The position numbers and the translations under genes were made by a program. The notes beneath the pieces were generated by a model, which ran no database searches, was not told the DNA's origin, and saw only the letters and a list, made by a program, of their open reading frames with translations. 21,687 nt of DNA from Didymodactylos carnosus (lineage: Eukaryota > Rotifera > Eurotatoria > Philodinida > Philodinidae). The stretch spans positions 1 through 21,687 of the forward strand of contig CAJNOQ010003039.1 of NCBI GenBank assembly GCA_905250885.1. The letters are read 5' to 3'. Shown piece after piece: positions 9,311-18,626 of the stretch (positions are counted from its first letter, which is position 1; every line of letters starts with the position of its first letter).

Positions 9311-10720
9311 TTTCATAGCAAATCGGGCTATTTTCCAGCGGGGTGGTTTGAGAAGAAACGGTATAGATATTCTGATTCGTTATTTTGCGTAGAGTCCGAA
9401 TCCCAAGTCCGCTTTTTGGTACAAAGTCTACTTTTCGAGAAATAAGCGAAAAACTGGTTTTGCGTGGAAATTCCTGCTTTTTCTCCACTTTCGCCATTTT
9501 TTTTCGTTCTGTTATATAGATGTATCTTTTTATCTTCGAATGTTTCTTTGATCAGAGTGTTGTTAAGGAAGAAACAGAATGGAAGAGAGAATAATTTAAT
9601 CTTATGTACAAGTATAACACATTCATGTCCGAATGTACACCGATGTTTTTTTGCTCTTAGTTTACAAGGAAAACCGAAGTTATATCCAAAACAATAGAAA
9701 ATGGAACAGATTGATACCTGTCGTTTTTTGAGAGTGACAACTATACTTGATTGCGAATAATGACTTGGAAGTTTTTACTATGCTTTGTTGAACGTTTTGC
9801 TTCACTTTTCCAAAAAGGAATATGGGGCATAACTTAAGCAAACAGTAGTGGATTAGTCTCCTTAAAATTCCCGATATCTTTTGCATCTTAACATATCAGT
9901 ACTTTGTATTTGTGCGATTATGTGTGTGAAAACGATATGTTTTATTTTGATGCTTAGCTGGCGAATGTTGTGAATATTTATAATGTCGTACTTTCCTTCC
10001 TGCGATACATTGCAATCCAAACAAACCGTATACACACGAAGTATAAACGTGTTTTTCTATGCTTCTTTCCGGATGATTTATGTGAATTATACTATTCATC
10101 GGCGACGACAATTTATATCAGATATATTTGTATAAAGTTAGTTTAAATTAATTAACTATACAGTTTACAAAACTTGTTAATAACTTTTCTTATTTTATTT
10201 TCAAACATTCAGTCAAATATAAAAAGTTGTATTCTCTACGCTTAATCGAAATATATAGTCCAGATAGTTGTAAAGAAATTTCGTTCAGCAAAGGACCGTT
10301 GAAGACTATACGCCATAAAAAATTCCATAATTTTACATGATCAAAACTCATTGCATACTAAGATCATCTACGACTACATCGTTTATTTAGTAATTCTTTA
10401 TATTGATTAGGGAGCATGCCAAAGTTTAAATTCTAATTTATTTTATTTTATTTTGTATAATTTCGGTTTCTTTGATACATACATCGGCATATATATACTT
10501 CCAATGTGTTCGTTTTTTTTAACAGACATCTTTATAAGAGCAGACATTTTTCTTGTAGCAAGCTTTCGACAGAAGAAAAAGAAGTCTTTGGAAGTCGATC
10601 AAGGAAAAACATGCTTTTTTAGACGATAGTCATTGATATTCACAGCGATGTTTCTCAAAGACTAAATAGACTGTCAATAATGCATACATAAGATGATTTT
10701 CTTTTGATGATTGCTTTTTG
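9311..10720. other. About 1.4 kb AT-rich region, no secure gene
   Basis: Contains a TTTTATTTTA-type low-complexity run near 10438-10456 and several short open frames. Two minus-strand stretches look faintly coding: 9896-10111 (an ATG-led frame of about 70 residues with CVYGLFGLQCIAGRKV) and 9604-9666 (a CCCH-like cysteine pattern). Neither can be tied to a family or to splice sites, so neither is called a gene. Confidence 0.45.
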
Positions 10721-11233
10721 TCAACACTTGAAACCTAAACACATGTTTATGTTATCATCAATCGAATGAAATGAGCAAAAGACAAAATTTAAGAAGAAGC
10801 ACACGTTCAGTATTGCAGTTGTGTTATTTATCAGAGCGCACGTATGAAATATAAATTGAGGAGCATCGGCTGCTGAATTAATGCGCTTGAAATATCGTAA
10901 TTGTTCATCTTCAATACAGAGCACTAGCCTATCATGCAGAAAAGAGGAATACAGATGATAAGAGAGAAATGTTAAAGAAAAGTAAATCAATGAACAATAC
11001 AGAAGTATTTTTCGCTATTGTTGCTTAACATATGATATAAAAAATTGACGAAACAAAAATTCTTCTGAATAAAAGCCCATCAATGTATGAACAAGACAAA
11101 TATCTGCGCTTGAAAAGAAATCAGTTAACATCATTGTCTGATAATTTCGAGTGTACTGATACGAGCTTCCTTGACTGATACGAGTTTCTTTTGTGTCAAA
11201 GAAAAATCCAAGAAACTGTAATAATGACGACAT
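10721..11233 (-). CDS. Possible minus-strand gene, divergent from the small membrane-protein gene
   Basis: Two open stretches follow one another on the minus strand. The first begins with an ATG at 11231-11233 (MSSLLQFLGFFFDTKETR) and runs 72 residues to a stop near 11015. The second, from about 10960 to 10721, includes LCIEDEQLRYFKRINSAADA and FIFHTCALINNTTAILNV. Between them lies a pyrimidine-rich tract ending in GATAG that could be an acceptor, but I could not find an in-phase donor. The start lies 43 bp from the oppositely directed ATG at 11277. No domain is recognised. These may be real exons or chance frames. Confidence 0.3.
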
Positions 11234-11276
11234 CAATCAAAGGCAAACTGATTTTAATTGATCACTCGATTTCATA

Positions 11277-11862
11277 ATGTTTCTTCTTCTCGCTTTCTTC
11301 GCTTTAGTCAACCCACAAGCAGTAAGTAGTATTGTCCTCGGACGCATCATATAATGCATCAAGTTTTCCCTTCTAGCAATATAACAGTATCATTGACCTG
11401 CTCCAAGCAGAGCAGATTTCAGACACTATCGTCACCACAACAACAACTATCACCACCCCTACCATCGAACCAAGAACCGCTCAAAGACATGGAACAAAAC
11501 TGAAAGACATTGGTGCATTTATCCAATCTGTTACTGGCTGCTTAGCAGCTCTTGGACCGATCACGGGTACGGTTTTATGTTGGTGTGGAATACGATGTTA
11601 TCGTAACGGAGGGGAGTGTAAGGTAAGACATTAATGCCTCATACCATTATGCATTTACCTTACCTGCTGCTCTTCTTTAGAGCGCTTGGTGGTACCCGAA
11701 GACGTTAAACGAATATCGTCGTCGCCGCGATGCAGCGCGAGGTGAGTATAAAACTGTCTTTTCTACAAAAAAAACATGATTTTTTCTTTTCTTACAGAAA
11801 GACAAATCGCCCTCAACCGTCTCTCCACATCAAACCCTACCACTGACTACTCAATAGCCTGA
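11277..11862 (+). CDS. Small secreted-type single-pass membrane protein, four exons, intact
   Basis: Exons 11277-11321, 11377-11622, 11681-11741 and 11798-11862 join in frame through three GT-AG introns of 55, 58 and 56 bp. They give 138 residues and end at TGA 11860-11862. Residues 1-15 (MFLLLAFFALVNPQA) are a signal peptide encoded by exon one. A Thr-rich stretch (TIVTTTTTITTPTI) follows as a probable O-glycosylated stalk. Next is a hydrophobic segment (IGAFIQSVTGCLAALGPITG, then TVLCW) with a juxtamembrane Cys cluster (CWCGIRCYRNGGEC), and a cytoplasmic tail with RRRRDAARERQ. The predicted topology is type I with a very short ectodomain. I recognise no family. The frame consistency of all three introns makes this the most secure live gene in the window. 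Confidence 0.88.
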
Positions 11863-11925
11863 TCGTTTTATTAATTCATTTTCCATTTACATTTTTTCTA
11901 CTGACTGCTTTTTTACTTCGATATC

Positions 11926-11931
11926 AATAAA
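11926..11931 (+). terminator. Polyadenylation signal AATAAA
   Basis: A canonical AATAAA lies 64 bp after the stop of the four-exon membrane-protein gene, on the same strand and at a usual distance for a short 3' UTR. Confidence 0.55.
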
Positions 11932-11990
11932 CTTCCAAATACGATTAAAAGCATAAAACACACAACATACACGGAGCTCTCGTATGTCTT

Positions 11991-12076
11991 CAATCCCAGT
12001 CCAATCCAAGTCTCTTACGCTTTCAGTCCCAGTGTAGTCCAAGTCTCTTACGCCTTCAGTCCCAGTCCGGGTGAAG
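11991..12076. repeat. Tandem repeat, 33-bp period, about 2.5 units
   Basis: Units start at 11991, 12024 and 12057 (the last partial), each beginning CARTCCCAGT; the two full units run on to CCAAGTCTCTTACGC. The period is a multiple of three, so the minus strand reads as a degenerate TGTExVRDLDW peptide repeat (frame 11887-12123). No other coding evidence supports that frame, so I treat it as a minisatellite. Confidence 0.8.
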
Positions 12077-12158
12077 AAGTCCCCCAGTCCGGACTTGGAC
12101 TTGCCCATCTCTGGATAAATCATAAAATCTTAAATTTTTTTAAAATATGCGCCTTCAA

Positions 12159-12312
12159 ATTTTTCAGGTATGCCCTTTCCAATGATGAGCTTTATAAAGT
12201 TCCAGAATACTTATGTGTGGATTTTCCAGAGACCCGACCTCTGGAGAACCCAGACGAAAGGCTCTTTGAACTTTATAAAGCTCATCATTGGAAAGGGCAT
12301 ATCTGAAAAGCT
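12159..12312. mobile_element. Short foldback element with 44-bp arms and nested hairpin
   Basis: Bases 12159-12202 are nearly the reverse complement of 12269-12312 (core GCCCTTTCCAATGATGAGC). The 66-bp spacer contains a second hairpin, CCAGAG...CTCTGG. It has no coding potential and resembles a miniature foldback element. Confidence 0.8.
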
Positions 12313-12351
12313 ATAAAAAAAGTGTTTATAGACTTTCGGACTGCGTCTATC

Positions 12352-12384
12352 GATTATGAATCTAAAAATTTTAGATTCATAATC
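12352..12384. repeat. Perfect 33-bp palindrome
   Basis: Two 16-base arms (GATTATGAATCTAAAA and its exact reverse complement) around a single central A at 12368. It lies 40 bp beyond the preceding foldback element. Confidence 0.9.
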
Positions 12385-13136
12385 AGCATAGTGAGTTTAG
12401 CAAACTGGCATATATGTCATCAAAGTCTCAGACTAACACCAAGAGCCTCCCTTGCCAGTTGTATAGTATCTGAAAAATGCAACGTGCAGAAGAATCAGTC
12501 GATCTAGGTTCATATCGTTACCAGATGTTCAAGATCGTCAAAGTCGATATATTAAGCGAAAGGAGTCCCACGATGATATTTTTTTTTCATCGAGATTGTA
12601 GACATCTATGGTGAAGGCGGATATAGCCTGAAATCTTTTCGGTGAATGGAGACGTGTTGACAAAGTTCTGGCCTTTATAATCCATATGTATAATTTACTA
12701 CTTATTTATATAAAATGAAAACAAAAAAATTCAAAAGTAAAGATTTATGCATGGTCTTTTATATAGATCAATCAAGTTGTATGATGCCTGAAATTTTTTT
12801 GATGATTGAACTTCTAGAGAAAAAATTAATTTTTTCATTCTAATGCATTTTTCTACTAAAAAAAGTATTTTTTAAAAATCATGCCTACAATTTCAGAAAT
12901 ATAGTACATTATAATAAAAAAGTGTCATGACAGAAAAATGCGCTATAAAATTCTGCAAAGAATAAGCAGATTGGAATTTTGATTTTAGAAAACAAATTTA
13001 AAAGACTAAATGTGTTTTTGGAAAATGTCTAAACATTATAAACTCATTAATAAACGCCTTTTTCCACGTTTTTCAAAAACATCTTTTCCTCAGGACTCAC
13101 TAATTGTATTTGGCGTTATTTATAACAAATGTAGTA
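12385..13136. other. AT-rich intergenic stretch
   Basis: No gene, RNA or structured repeat recognised in about 750 bp; homopolymeric A and T runs are common. Confidence 0.5.
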
Positions 13137-13246
13137 GAGCGTTAGAAATTAACGCATCTTAACGCGTTGATTTTCAACAAATGCGAACGTCGTGGAAGCT
13201 AACGCTTTCAAACGCGTTTAGAATTAAAATTCAAAACCAAATTAAA

Positions 13247-13292
13247 TTCTGGTACAGGTCTGTATGGATATGCATACAGACATGTACCAGAA
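13247..13292. repeat. 46-bp imperfect palindrome
   Basis: 20-base arms beginning TTCTGGTACAGGTCTGTATG with one mismatch surround a 6-base loop (GATATG). It lies just inside the left ACGCGT-rich repeat. Confidence 0.85.
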
Positions 13293-13811
13293 CTCTATTT
13301 GACTATACAGCCTAGTGGAGTGACAAAGTAGAGAAAGAAAACAGCTGTACTTACATGACTTCAGTCTTCTTTCAGTCAATCTTTTCGCTCAGAATAAAGC
13401 ATTTCCGCAGACAATTATCTCCTTTCTCATACCTAACTATGTATTTGAGAAAAATAAAATAGTCTGTCTGTTAGGCCCATATTTGCCTTCCTCAGCCTTC
13501 TGTTTAAAGGTGAATTCTGATACTGAGTTGCATTTTATTAAGAAAGTCACCAGATGTAAGTGACTTTTTGAGACAGATGTTTCTCCTCTGTCATCCGTCT
13601 AGCTGTTGAACGTGAATAAATCTGCTGATACAGGTCGCACTGTTATTTTCTTTTTTCTTATTCTTTTCGTTCTGTTTCGGTCATTCTACCTCAATTACAA
13701 AGTCAAATGGCTTTTTTGCTTCATCCTTTAAGATAAAACAATTTAAATGGCTATTTCTCACAGAATTCTAAGAAAAAAAGAAGAGACCCTAGTGAGCTGA
13801 GCCAGTCTTTT

Positions 13812-13955
13812 TAATGATAAGTGTACTAAGCGGAAGCAAAGTGTACGTACACTCTGTTTTTTGAAAATACACTTTGTTGTACACTTCGCTTTTGAAAGTT
13901 TTCCATGCAATACACTTTGAAAAAAAAATTTTACGCTTGCAGTATACTTTGGTTA
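13812..13955. repeat. Cluster of CAAAGTGTAC / ACACTTTG motifs
   Basis: Four or five copies of a motif close to ACACTTTG, some as the inverted form CAAAGTGTAC, lie within about 140 bp, including the palindromic joint AAGTGTACGTACACT. It sits just left of the right ACGCGT-rich repeat. Confidence 0.5.
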
Positions 13956-14537
13956 AAAAACCAAACTGCAACGCATCAAAACGAGTTAGTGAGCTACATT
14001 AACGCGTTAAAACGCAGCAGAAACTATTAGATTACCAAATAATGGTCCTGCTAAACGCGTTGGTAATTAACACATCTTAACGCATCCGTTTTCTCCAACG
14101 CGTCCGAACGTGTTAGATTTAAACGCGTTTCGATGAGTATATAGTACACTAACGCGTTTCAACGCGCGTTAACTCCAAAAAAGGCTTTCTGGGTTCTTCA
14201 AGTTAGAATTTTCTAGGTTATGAAAGAAAGAAAAAAAAGTATAAAAAGGAAAAGTTAAAAATGCTCTGTCATGATATAGTTTGTGTCATCTACTGTATGT
14301 AGAATACTATGGGGGGGAAAAGCGATACCTTTTCAGCTTTTTGTCGTACTTTTATTAGTTCTCTGTCATCTTTACTCGGAAAATTTTCTCCCGAGTGGGA
14401 ATGTCCTCAATGGAGTGTCTGTTTTTCCCCCGCAATGTATAAAAAGAAAAAAAGATAATCTCGAGTGCAGTTGATTGTATCTTAATTAGCTTAATGAGTT
14501 TAAACGATAATGAGCTCGAAATCATATGGCACATCTC

Positions 14538-15416
14538 CCTTACGAGGGAACTCTTTTAAGTGATACGCTCCGATTCCGTTCGTTCGCACATCATTCGATA
14601 GAGGGTAGTAGGGTAGTAAAAAGCCTAAAATATTAGCGGCCCCTTTGGCTTCTTTCAAAGTTATAGGAATTTTTCTATCATTCCCAGCCAAAATCGCGAG
14701 TCAATTAAAAATTCATAACTCTAGCAAATGAACTTCTGCAGACCTGAAATTTACAGCATAAATAGCCCACAATGCCAGCTAAACAGCACCAAAATTTCAA
14801 ATTGCTGTGACGTGTACTTCCCAAATTACGAGTGTACCTTTTTATCCGTTAAAAAATAGGCTTTTCTGAGTTAACATTTCCTCGTTTTGTGTCTTTTAGA
14901 TGACTTGTTAGCCTTATTTTTCTTAGACCTTATGTTCAATGGCTCTCACGTTGTACTCACGAAGATACTACATATAATTTAGGAAAAACCACTGTAGGTA
15001 CGAAGTTTCCAGACGTTATTCAGACGGTTAGTTTTTCCTTGTAACTCATGTGCATCTGTTTTCTTCAGACACTGTATCGAAAATGATTAATCCACACAAC
15101 ATCTCCCGTCTTATTTCTAATTATATTTCGTGGGAAGTACACGTCACAGCAATTTGAAATTTTGGTACTGTTTAGGTGGCATTGTGGGCTATTTATGCTG
15201 TAAATTTCAGGTCTGCAGAAGTTCATTTGCTAGAGTTATGAATTTTTAATTGACTCGCGATTTTGGCTGGGAATGATAGAAAAATTCCTATAACTTTTGA
15301 AAGAAGCCAAAGGGGCCGCTAATATTTTAGGCTTTTTACTACCCTACTACCCTCTATCGAATGATGTGCGAACGAACGGAATCGGAGCGTATCACTTAAA
15401 AAAGTTCCCTCGTTAG
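14538..15416. mobile_element. Non-autonomous element with 286-bp terminal inverted repeats
   Basis: Bases 14538-14823 are the reverse complement of 15131-15416 with about five differences by eye (near 98 percent identity). The spacer is 307 bp and has no coding capacity. The outer ends read CTTACGAGGG and CCCTCGTTAG. No target-site duplication is obvious. Long arms with a short non-coding core are typical of foldback or long-TIR MITE-like elements, and the low divergence suggests recent insertion or gene conversion between arms. The minus-strand frame at 14500-14691 lies in the left arm and is not a gene. Confidence 0.85.
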
Positions 15417-16025
15417 GTACAAAACTGAGAAAAGATTTCCGGCAAAGCTTGACGTCAATGGTTGAAGAGAGAAGTAGGAAGCAATTAAAAAATTTAAAGA
15501 TTTATTGCACATTATTTAACGAAATATTTAGTCTATATTTTGTCCGAATTCAGCCTGTAAAATTATGTTAATTCTATATTGTATATTTAGTTACCTTGAA
15601 CTTTAAAGTTTTTTTTCTTCTAAACTAGTATGGATCAACGAAATTACGAAGGAATGTTATTATAGCTACTTTGTTTTGGATTACATCTTGGCACGTAAGT
15701 ATGAAAAGCGTAAAAGAAGGAAATATTTTTGAATTTTTAATGATGTATATTGCGTATGCACCGGGTCGAGCTACCCGAAAATTTAAAACTACAAAATTAG
15801 TTTCTTGTTTATGAATGTAGTTTTACATTCTCATACCATAAAGCTACCTGCTAATATTACCGCAAAATACTAAAGCGACGTAAGAGTTCAGATTACTTGC
15901 GTAAACTGTAAAATGAAGTTAACATGCACGGTAAAGGTTACCGGTTTACTGGTCTAACCAGTTTAACGTTCGATATGAATGCATAAGAAAATTTATTAGA
16001 AAGGCGGATTATTTAGACTCTAAAT
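15417..16025. other. Intergenic stretch, nothing recognised
   Basis: AT-rich, no open frame with motifs, no repeats noted. Confidence 0.5.
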
Positions 16026-16233
16026 TTAGTCGTTTCCATCTACTTGCAAGACATCTTGACTTGCTATTTGATTATCATCTTGTTCTTGTTCATCTTCGTC
16101 TAATAAACCAAGTTCAACGAATATATTTGTTACATCCCTATCTTCAGAATTCACTAAAGTTGATATTTTCAATGAATCTTTATCCTGAATATTTTTTTCG
16201 CTAATTAATTCTGAGTCAGATAAGTTAACTGAC
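16026..16233 (-). pseudogene. Acidic C-terminal exon of an unknown protein
   Basis: On the minus strand an acceptor-like TTTAACTACAG is followed by an open stretch ending at a TAA. It encodes SVNLSDSELISEKNIQ, TLVNSEDRDVTNIF and the acidic end LGLLDEDEQEQDDNQIASQD-VLQVDGND. About 40 percent of the last 25 residues are Asp or Glu. No family is recognised. Part of it (16121-16159) is repeated in inverted orientation 115 bp upstream, which suggests a rearranged gene end. Confidence 0.35.
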
Positions 16234-16311
16234 CTGTAGTTAAACAACAGTTAAGTTTATTGAATATATCATCTTTACTGAATTCTGAAGATAGGGATGT
16301 AACAAATATAT
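16121..16311. repeat. Inverted 39-bp repeat containing exon sequence
   Basis: Bases 16121-16159 are the reverse complement of 16273-16311 with one mismatch. Both encode the peptide NSEDRDVTNI, on opposite strands, so a piece of the acidic exon has been copied and inverted. Confidence 0.85.
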
Positions 16312-16543
16312 GTTTATGAAGTACATCTGTATGTTTTGTTTATTAATAAAGAAATTTATTTGAATTCTGATCAATTGGTTATTCGTAAATCGACATTCGG
16401 TAATAGTACAATACAAACTGAAATGAACTTATGGAATTTTAACTCGGATTGGTAGCTATAAATGAAGTTAAAATAGATATAATTTAATCAACCCCAGTTG
16501 CTACTTATAACTATTATAAATTTTTGATCGAAAGTTAAATCAG

Positions 16544-16860
16544 TTATGACTCCAACAAGTTATAACTTTTTACAGTTTTAAACCCATCAGTGATTGTTTT
16601 TGAACATGAATCCAAGTTAAGTTTATCAGAACGGAATAATATTTCTAATTGTTCAATATGTTTCAGTTTTGGTAACTTCTTCATAATCAGTTTTAAATTA
16701 TCATGCGCTGGATCTTGAAGAACAAGTGAACGATATTCGTGAACATATCCAATTGAAATTATTTATGAAATTGTGAGAGTTGACCACAACAAGCAGACAC
16801 TTGTAATGAAACAATTTCAAATAATATTGATACAATAATCATCAAATAAACATTTTGATA
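16544..16860 (-). pseudogene. Coding-like fragment of unknown protein with one frame change
   Basis: On the minus strand 16762-16544 is open for 72 codons to a TAA. It reads GYVHEYRSLVLQDPAHDN, LKLIMKKLPKLKHIEQLEIL and FRSDKLNLDSCSKTITDGF. Just upstream, in another frame, about 16860-16766 reads ILFEIVSLQVSACCGQLSQF and stops exactly where the second frame opens. The composition (Leu/Lys/Glu helices) looks like protein rather than chance, but I do not recognise the family. It could be the same broken gene as the acidic exon at 16026-16233, about 300 bp downstream on the same strand. Confidence 0.4.
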
Positions 16861-17091
16861 ATGTATAACTGATGTTAGCTGATAAGATTAAAACAGAAAG
16901 TAATTGATTGAAACGACAGTTTAAATCATTAAAAAATTCAAAAAGGTCGCATGACTCCAAATATTAAAGAATATTGAGTATGATTTCATCGGATAACGGT
17001 TCTAATAATAATAGCATGATGTAAGATGCCCGTAATTCAAAGAAGGAGCACAAATTATATACTTTAATTCCGTGTAAATTTATTTAAATAA

Positions 17092-17128
17092 CAAACGTTT
17101 CGACCTCTTTTATTCAGGCCTTCTTCAG
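17092..17128 (-). ncRNA. Hammerhead-ribozyme-like core (degenerate)
   Basis: Read on the minus strand, 17128-17122 is CTGAAGA, fitting the hammerhead CUGANGA. It is followed by a 5-bp stem (GGCCT with AGGTC, one G-U pair), then GAAA, then ACGTTTGT, which can form a two-base stem III with a small loop. Short-stem-III type I hammerheads of this kind are known at the ends of Penelope-like retroelements, including in rotifers. Stem I does not pair well here, so it may be inactive. No reverse transcriptase was found nearby. Confidence 0.4.
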
Positions 17129-17263
17129 TAATAATAGAGTTCTATCGTGGAGCGTAAATTCGTCTTTTTCTTGATGTAGCATGCAAAATCTATATGTGGG
17201 ACATATGCGTATTTTGTCGTATGTGAGATAAAGAATTTACGGTCTACGATAGAACTCTAATAA
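17129..17263. repeat. Long imperfect hairpin
   Basis: Arms at about 17131-17196 and 17200-17263 pair imperfectly. The outer 28 bases (TAGAGTTCTATCGT core) match with two or three differences, and the inner part pairs more loosely around GGG. It directly adjoins the hammerhead-like core. Confidence 0.7.
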
Positions 17264-18044
17264 TTGAAATAAAAATATAAAAATATAAAACATAAAAATA
17301 GTTAAATTCTGTTACATATAACGTTAACATGTTGCCTACAGCAGATAAACATGTAGTATGACTACTTACAAATGTTTCTTATCCGCCTATTTTTCTTTTT
17401 CTTTTGCTCTTACAGTACATATTCATTTTTTCTCTATCCAGGAATAGAACCAAAATGTACTTATTGATACGAAAATGGAAGATTAAAAGAAGCGAAATAA
17501 AAATAAATATTTATAATCAAAGATTTTTCTCTCAACAATGAAGCACGACGGAGGAGATAAGGCAGTCCGATGTTAGATAGAGACTTGTAAAACCAAGAAA
17601 GAGTAATATTTGTTGAACACATAAATCATTCTTTATAATTCTTCGCGTAAACTATATCTAGTATTATGATATCGTAACAAAGCTATTATGAATATTATTA
17701 AAAAATCCAGAGTTTGGTAAGAGAACTCGAATTCTACTTGAGTAATGACAATAAAGTAAAACATAAATTTCCTCTAGACTGCCTTCCAAGGGATAAAGAT
17801 GCTCTAGAAGAAGTCTCAGAGAGTGTGTTGCACAAAACTAACTGGACTAAAAGGTGTGCGCGTATCAGTTTTGTATAGAAGTAAAAGAATATGACGATTA
17901 GGGTTTCATCAAATATAACTGTAATGGTTTGTTTGATGAAAGAGAATATAAAAAGATGAAAGATTTTGAACACACATTTCTGATAACAGGCTACTAGATA
18001 AAGTGCTAGTGGATTAAAATATCCAATAATTTATGGCTTCACGA
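17264..18044. other. AT-rich stretch with one coding-like scrap
   Basis: Mostly featureless. Plus-strand 17702-17878 is open for 58 codons and reads VRELEFYLSNDNKVKHKF then PLDCLPRDKDALEEVSESVL. The first part loosely resembles the start of a La motif (LARP consensus QIEFYFSxxNLxxDKF). No splice partners were found, so it is not called a gene. Confidence 0.35.
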
Positions 18045-18626
18045 TGAAAAATCTATCTATTTAATTTAATAAACCAGGAGTTCCATGTTGACACGAAGGT
18101 CGGAGGATGTAATGGTGTATTTGAAAAAATATTTGGTAGTGTGATGTTATCAAGATTATATCTTCTAAATTTTGCAGGTAGAGCAGGAATAAAATATTTA
18201 CGTGGTATGTTGATCTATGCACCACCTGGGACTCAGATATTAATTGCACGAACGATATGTGAAATATCAGGTGTGAAACCAGAAATAGTCAATGGTCCGG
18301 AATTATTTAGCAACATGTTGGAAAAATCCAAAGCAAAAATAAGGGAGTTATTTTGCGAAGCAGAAATAGACGAACAAAGTTTTGGAACAAATAGCGATCT
18401 TCATATTATTATTTTCGATGAGATTGATGCACTGTGCAAGCGACGATCAATAGTTGGTACTGGAACACGAGATGCAATTCAAGATAGCATTACTACACAA
18501 TTATTAATTAACATTGATGGTGTCAGTCAGTTTAATAATTTTTTAATCATTGGCACAACAAATATAAAAGATTCAATCGAACTGGCTCTCACAAGCCCTG
18601 ATCGATTAGAACAAATGATTGTCCAC
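18045..18626 (+). pseudogene. NSF-like AAA+ ATPase, D1-domain fragment
   Basis: The continuous frame matches the D1 domain of N-ethylmaleimide-sensitive factor, the ATPase that disassembles SNARE complexes. In order: VGGCNGVFEKIFGSVMLSRL, GIKYLRGMLIYAPPGTQIL (P-loop region), VKPEIVNGPELFSNMLEKSK, AKIRELFCEAE, LHIIIFDEIDALCKRR (Walker B, intact), FLIIGTTN (sensor 1, intact) and ALTSPDRLEQM. The P-loop should read GPPGTGKT; here it is APPGTQI, one residue short and without the catalytic Lys. RPGR of the second region of homology is SPDR. Similarity stops at 18623, where the TCGGGT element begins; no N-domain or D2 was found. About 190 codons without a stop suggest a fairly recent fragment. Confidence 0.75.

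Larger units (their letters stand above)
13137..14160. repeat. Two diverged ACGCGT-rich direct repeats flanking about 0.8 kb
   Basis: Roughly 80-bp copies at 13137-13220 and 14053-14136 align in the same orientation (shared phrases CGTT..AATTAAC.CATCTTAACGC and CGAACGT.GT). The palindrome ACGCGT occurs at 13162, 13212, 14002, 14055, 14098, 14123 and 14152, with further one-base variants. This density is far above what such AT-rich DNA should give. It may be a degenerate satellite or the subterminal binding sites of a mobile element. Confidence 0.6.

Noticed and set aside
11887-12123. Peptide repeat RDLDWTGTE on the minus strand as a gene
   Set aside because: Explained by a 33-bp minisatellite; no other coding support.
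14500-14691. Minus-strand frame of 63 codons
   Set aside because: Lies inside the arm of the 14538-15416 inverted-repeat element.
17734-17973. Minus-strand hydrophobic frame of 79 codons
   Set aside because: Phe/Ile-rich because of AT-rich DNA; no conserved features, and the plus strand looks more coding-like.
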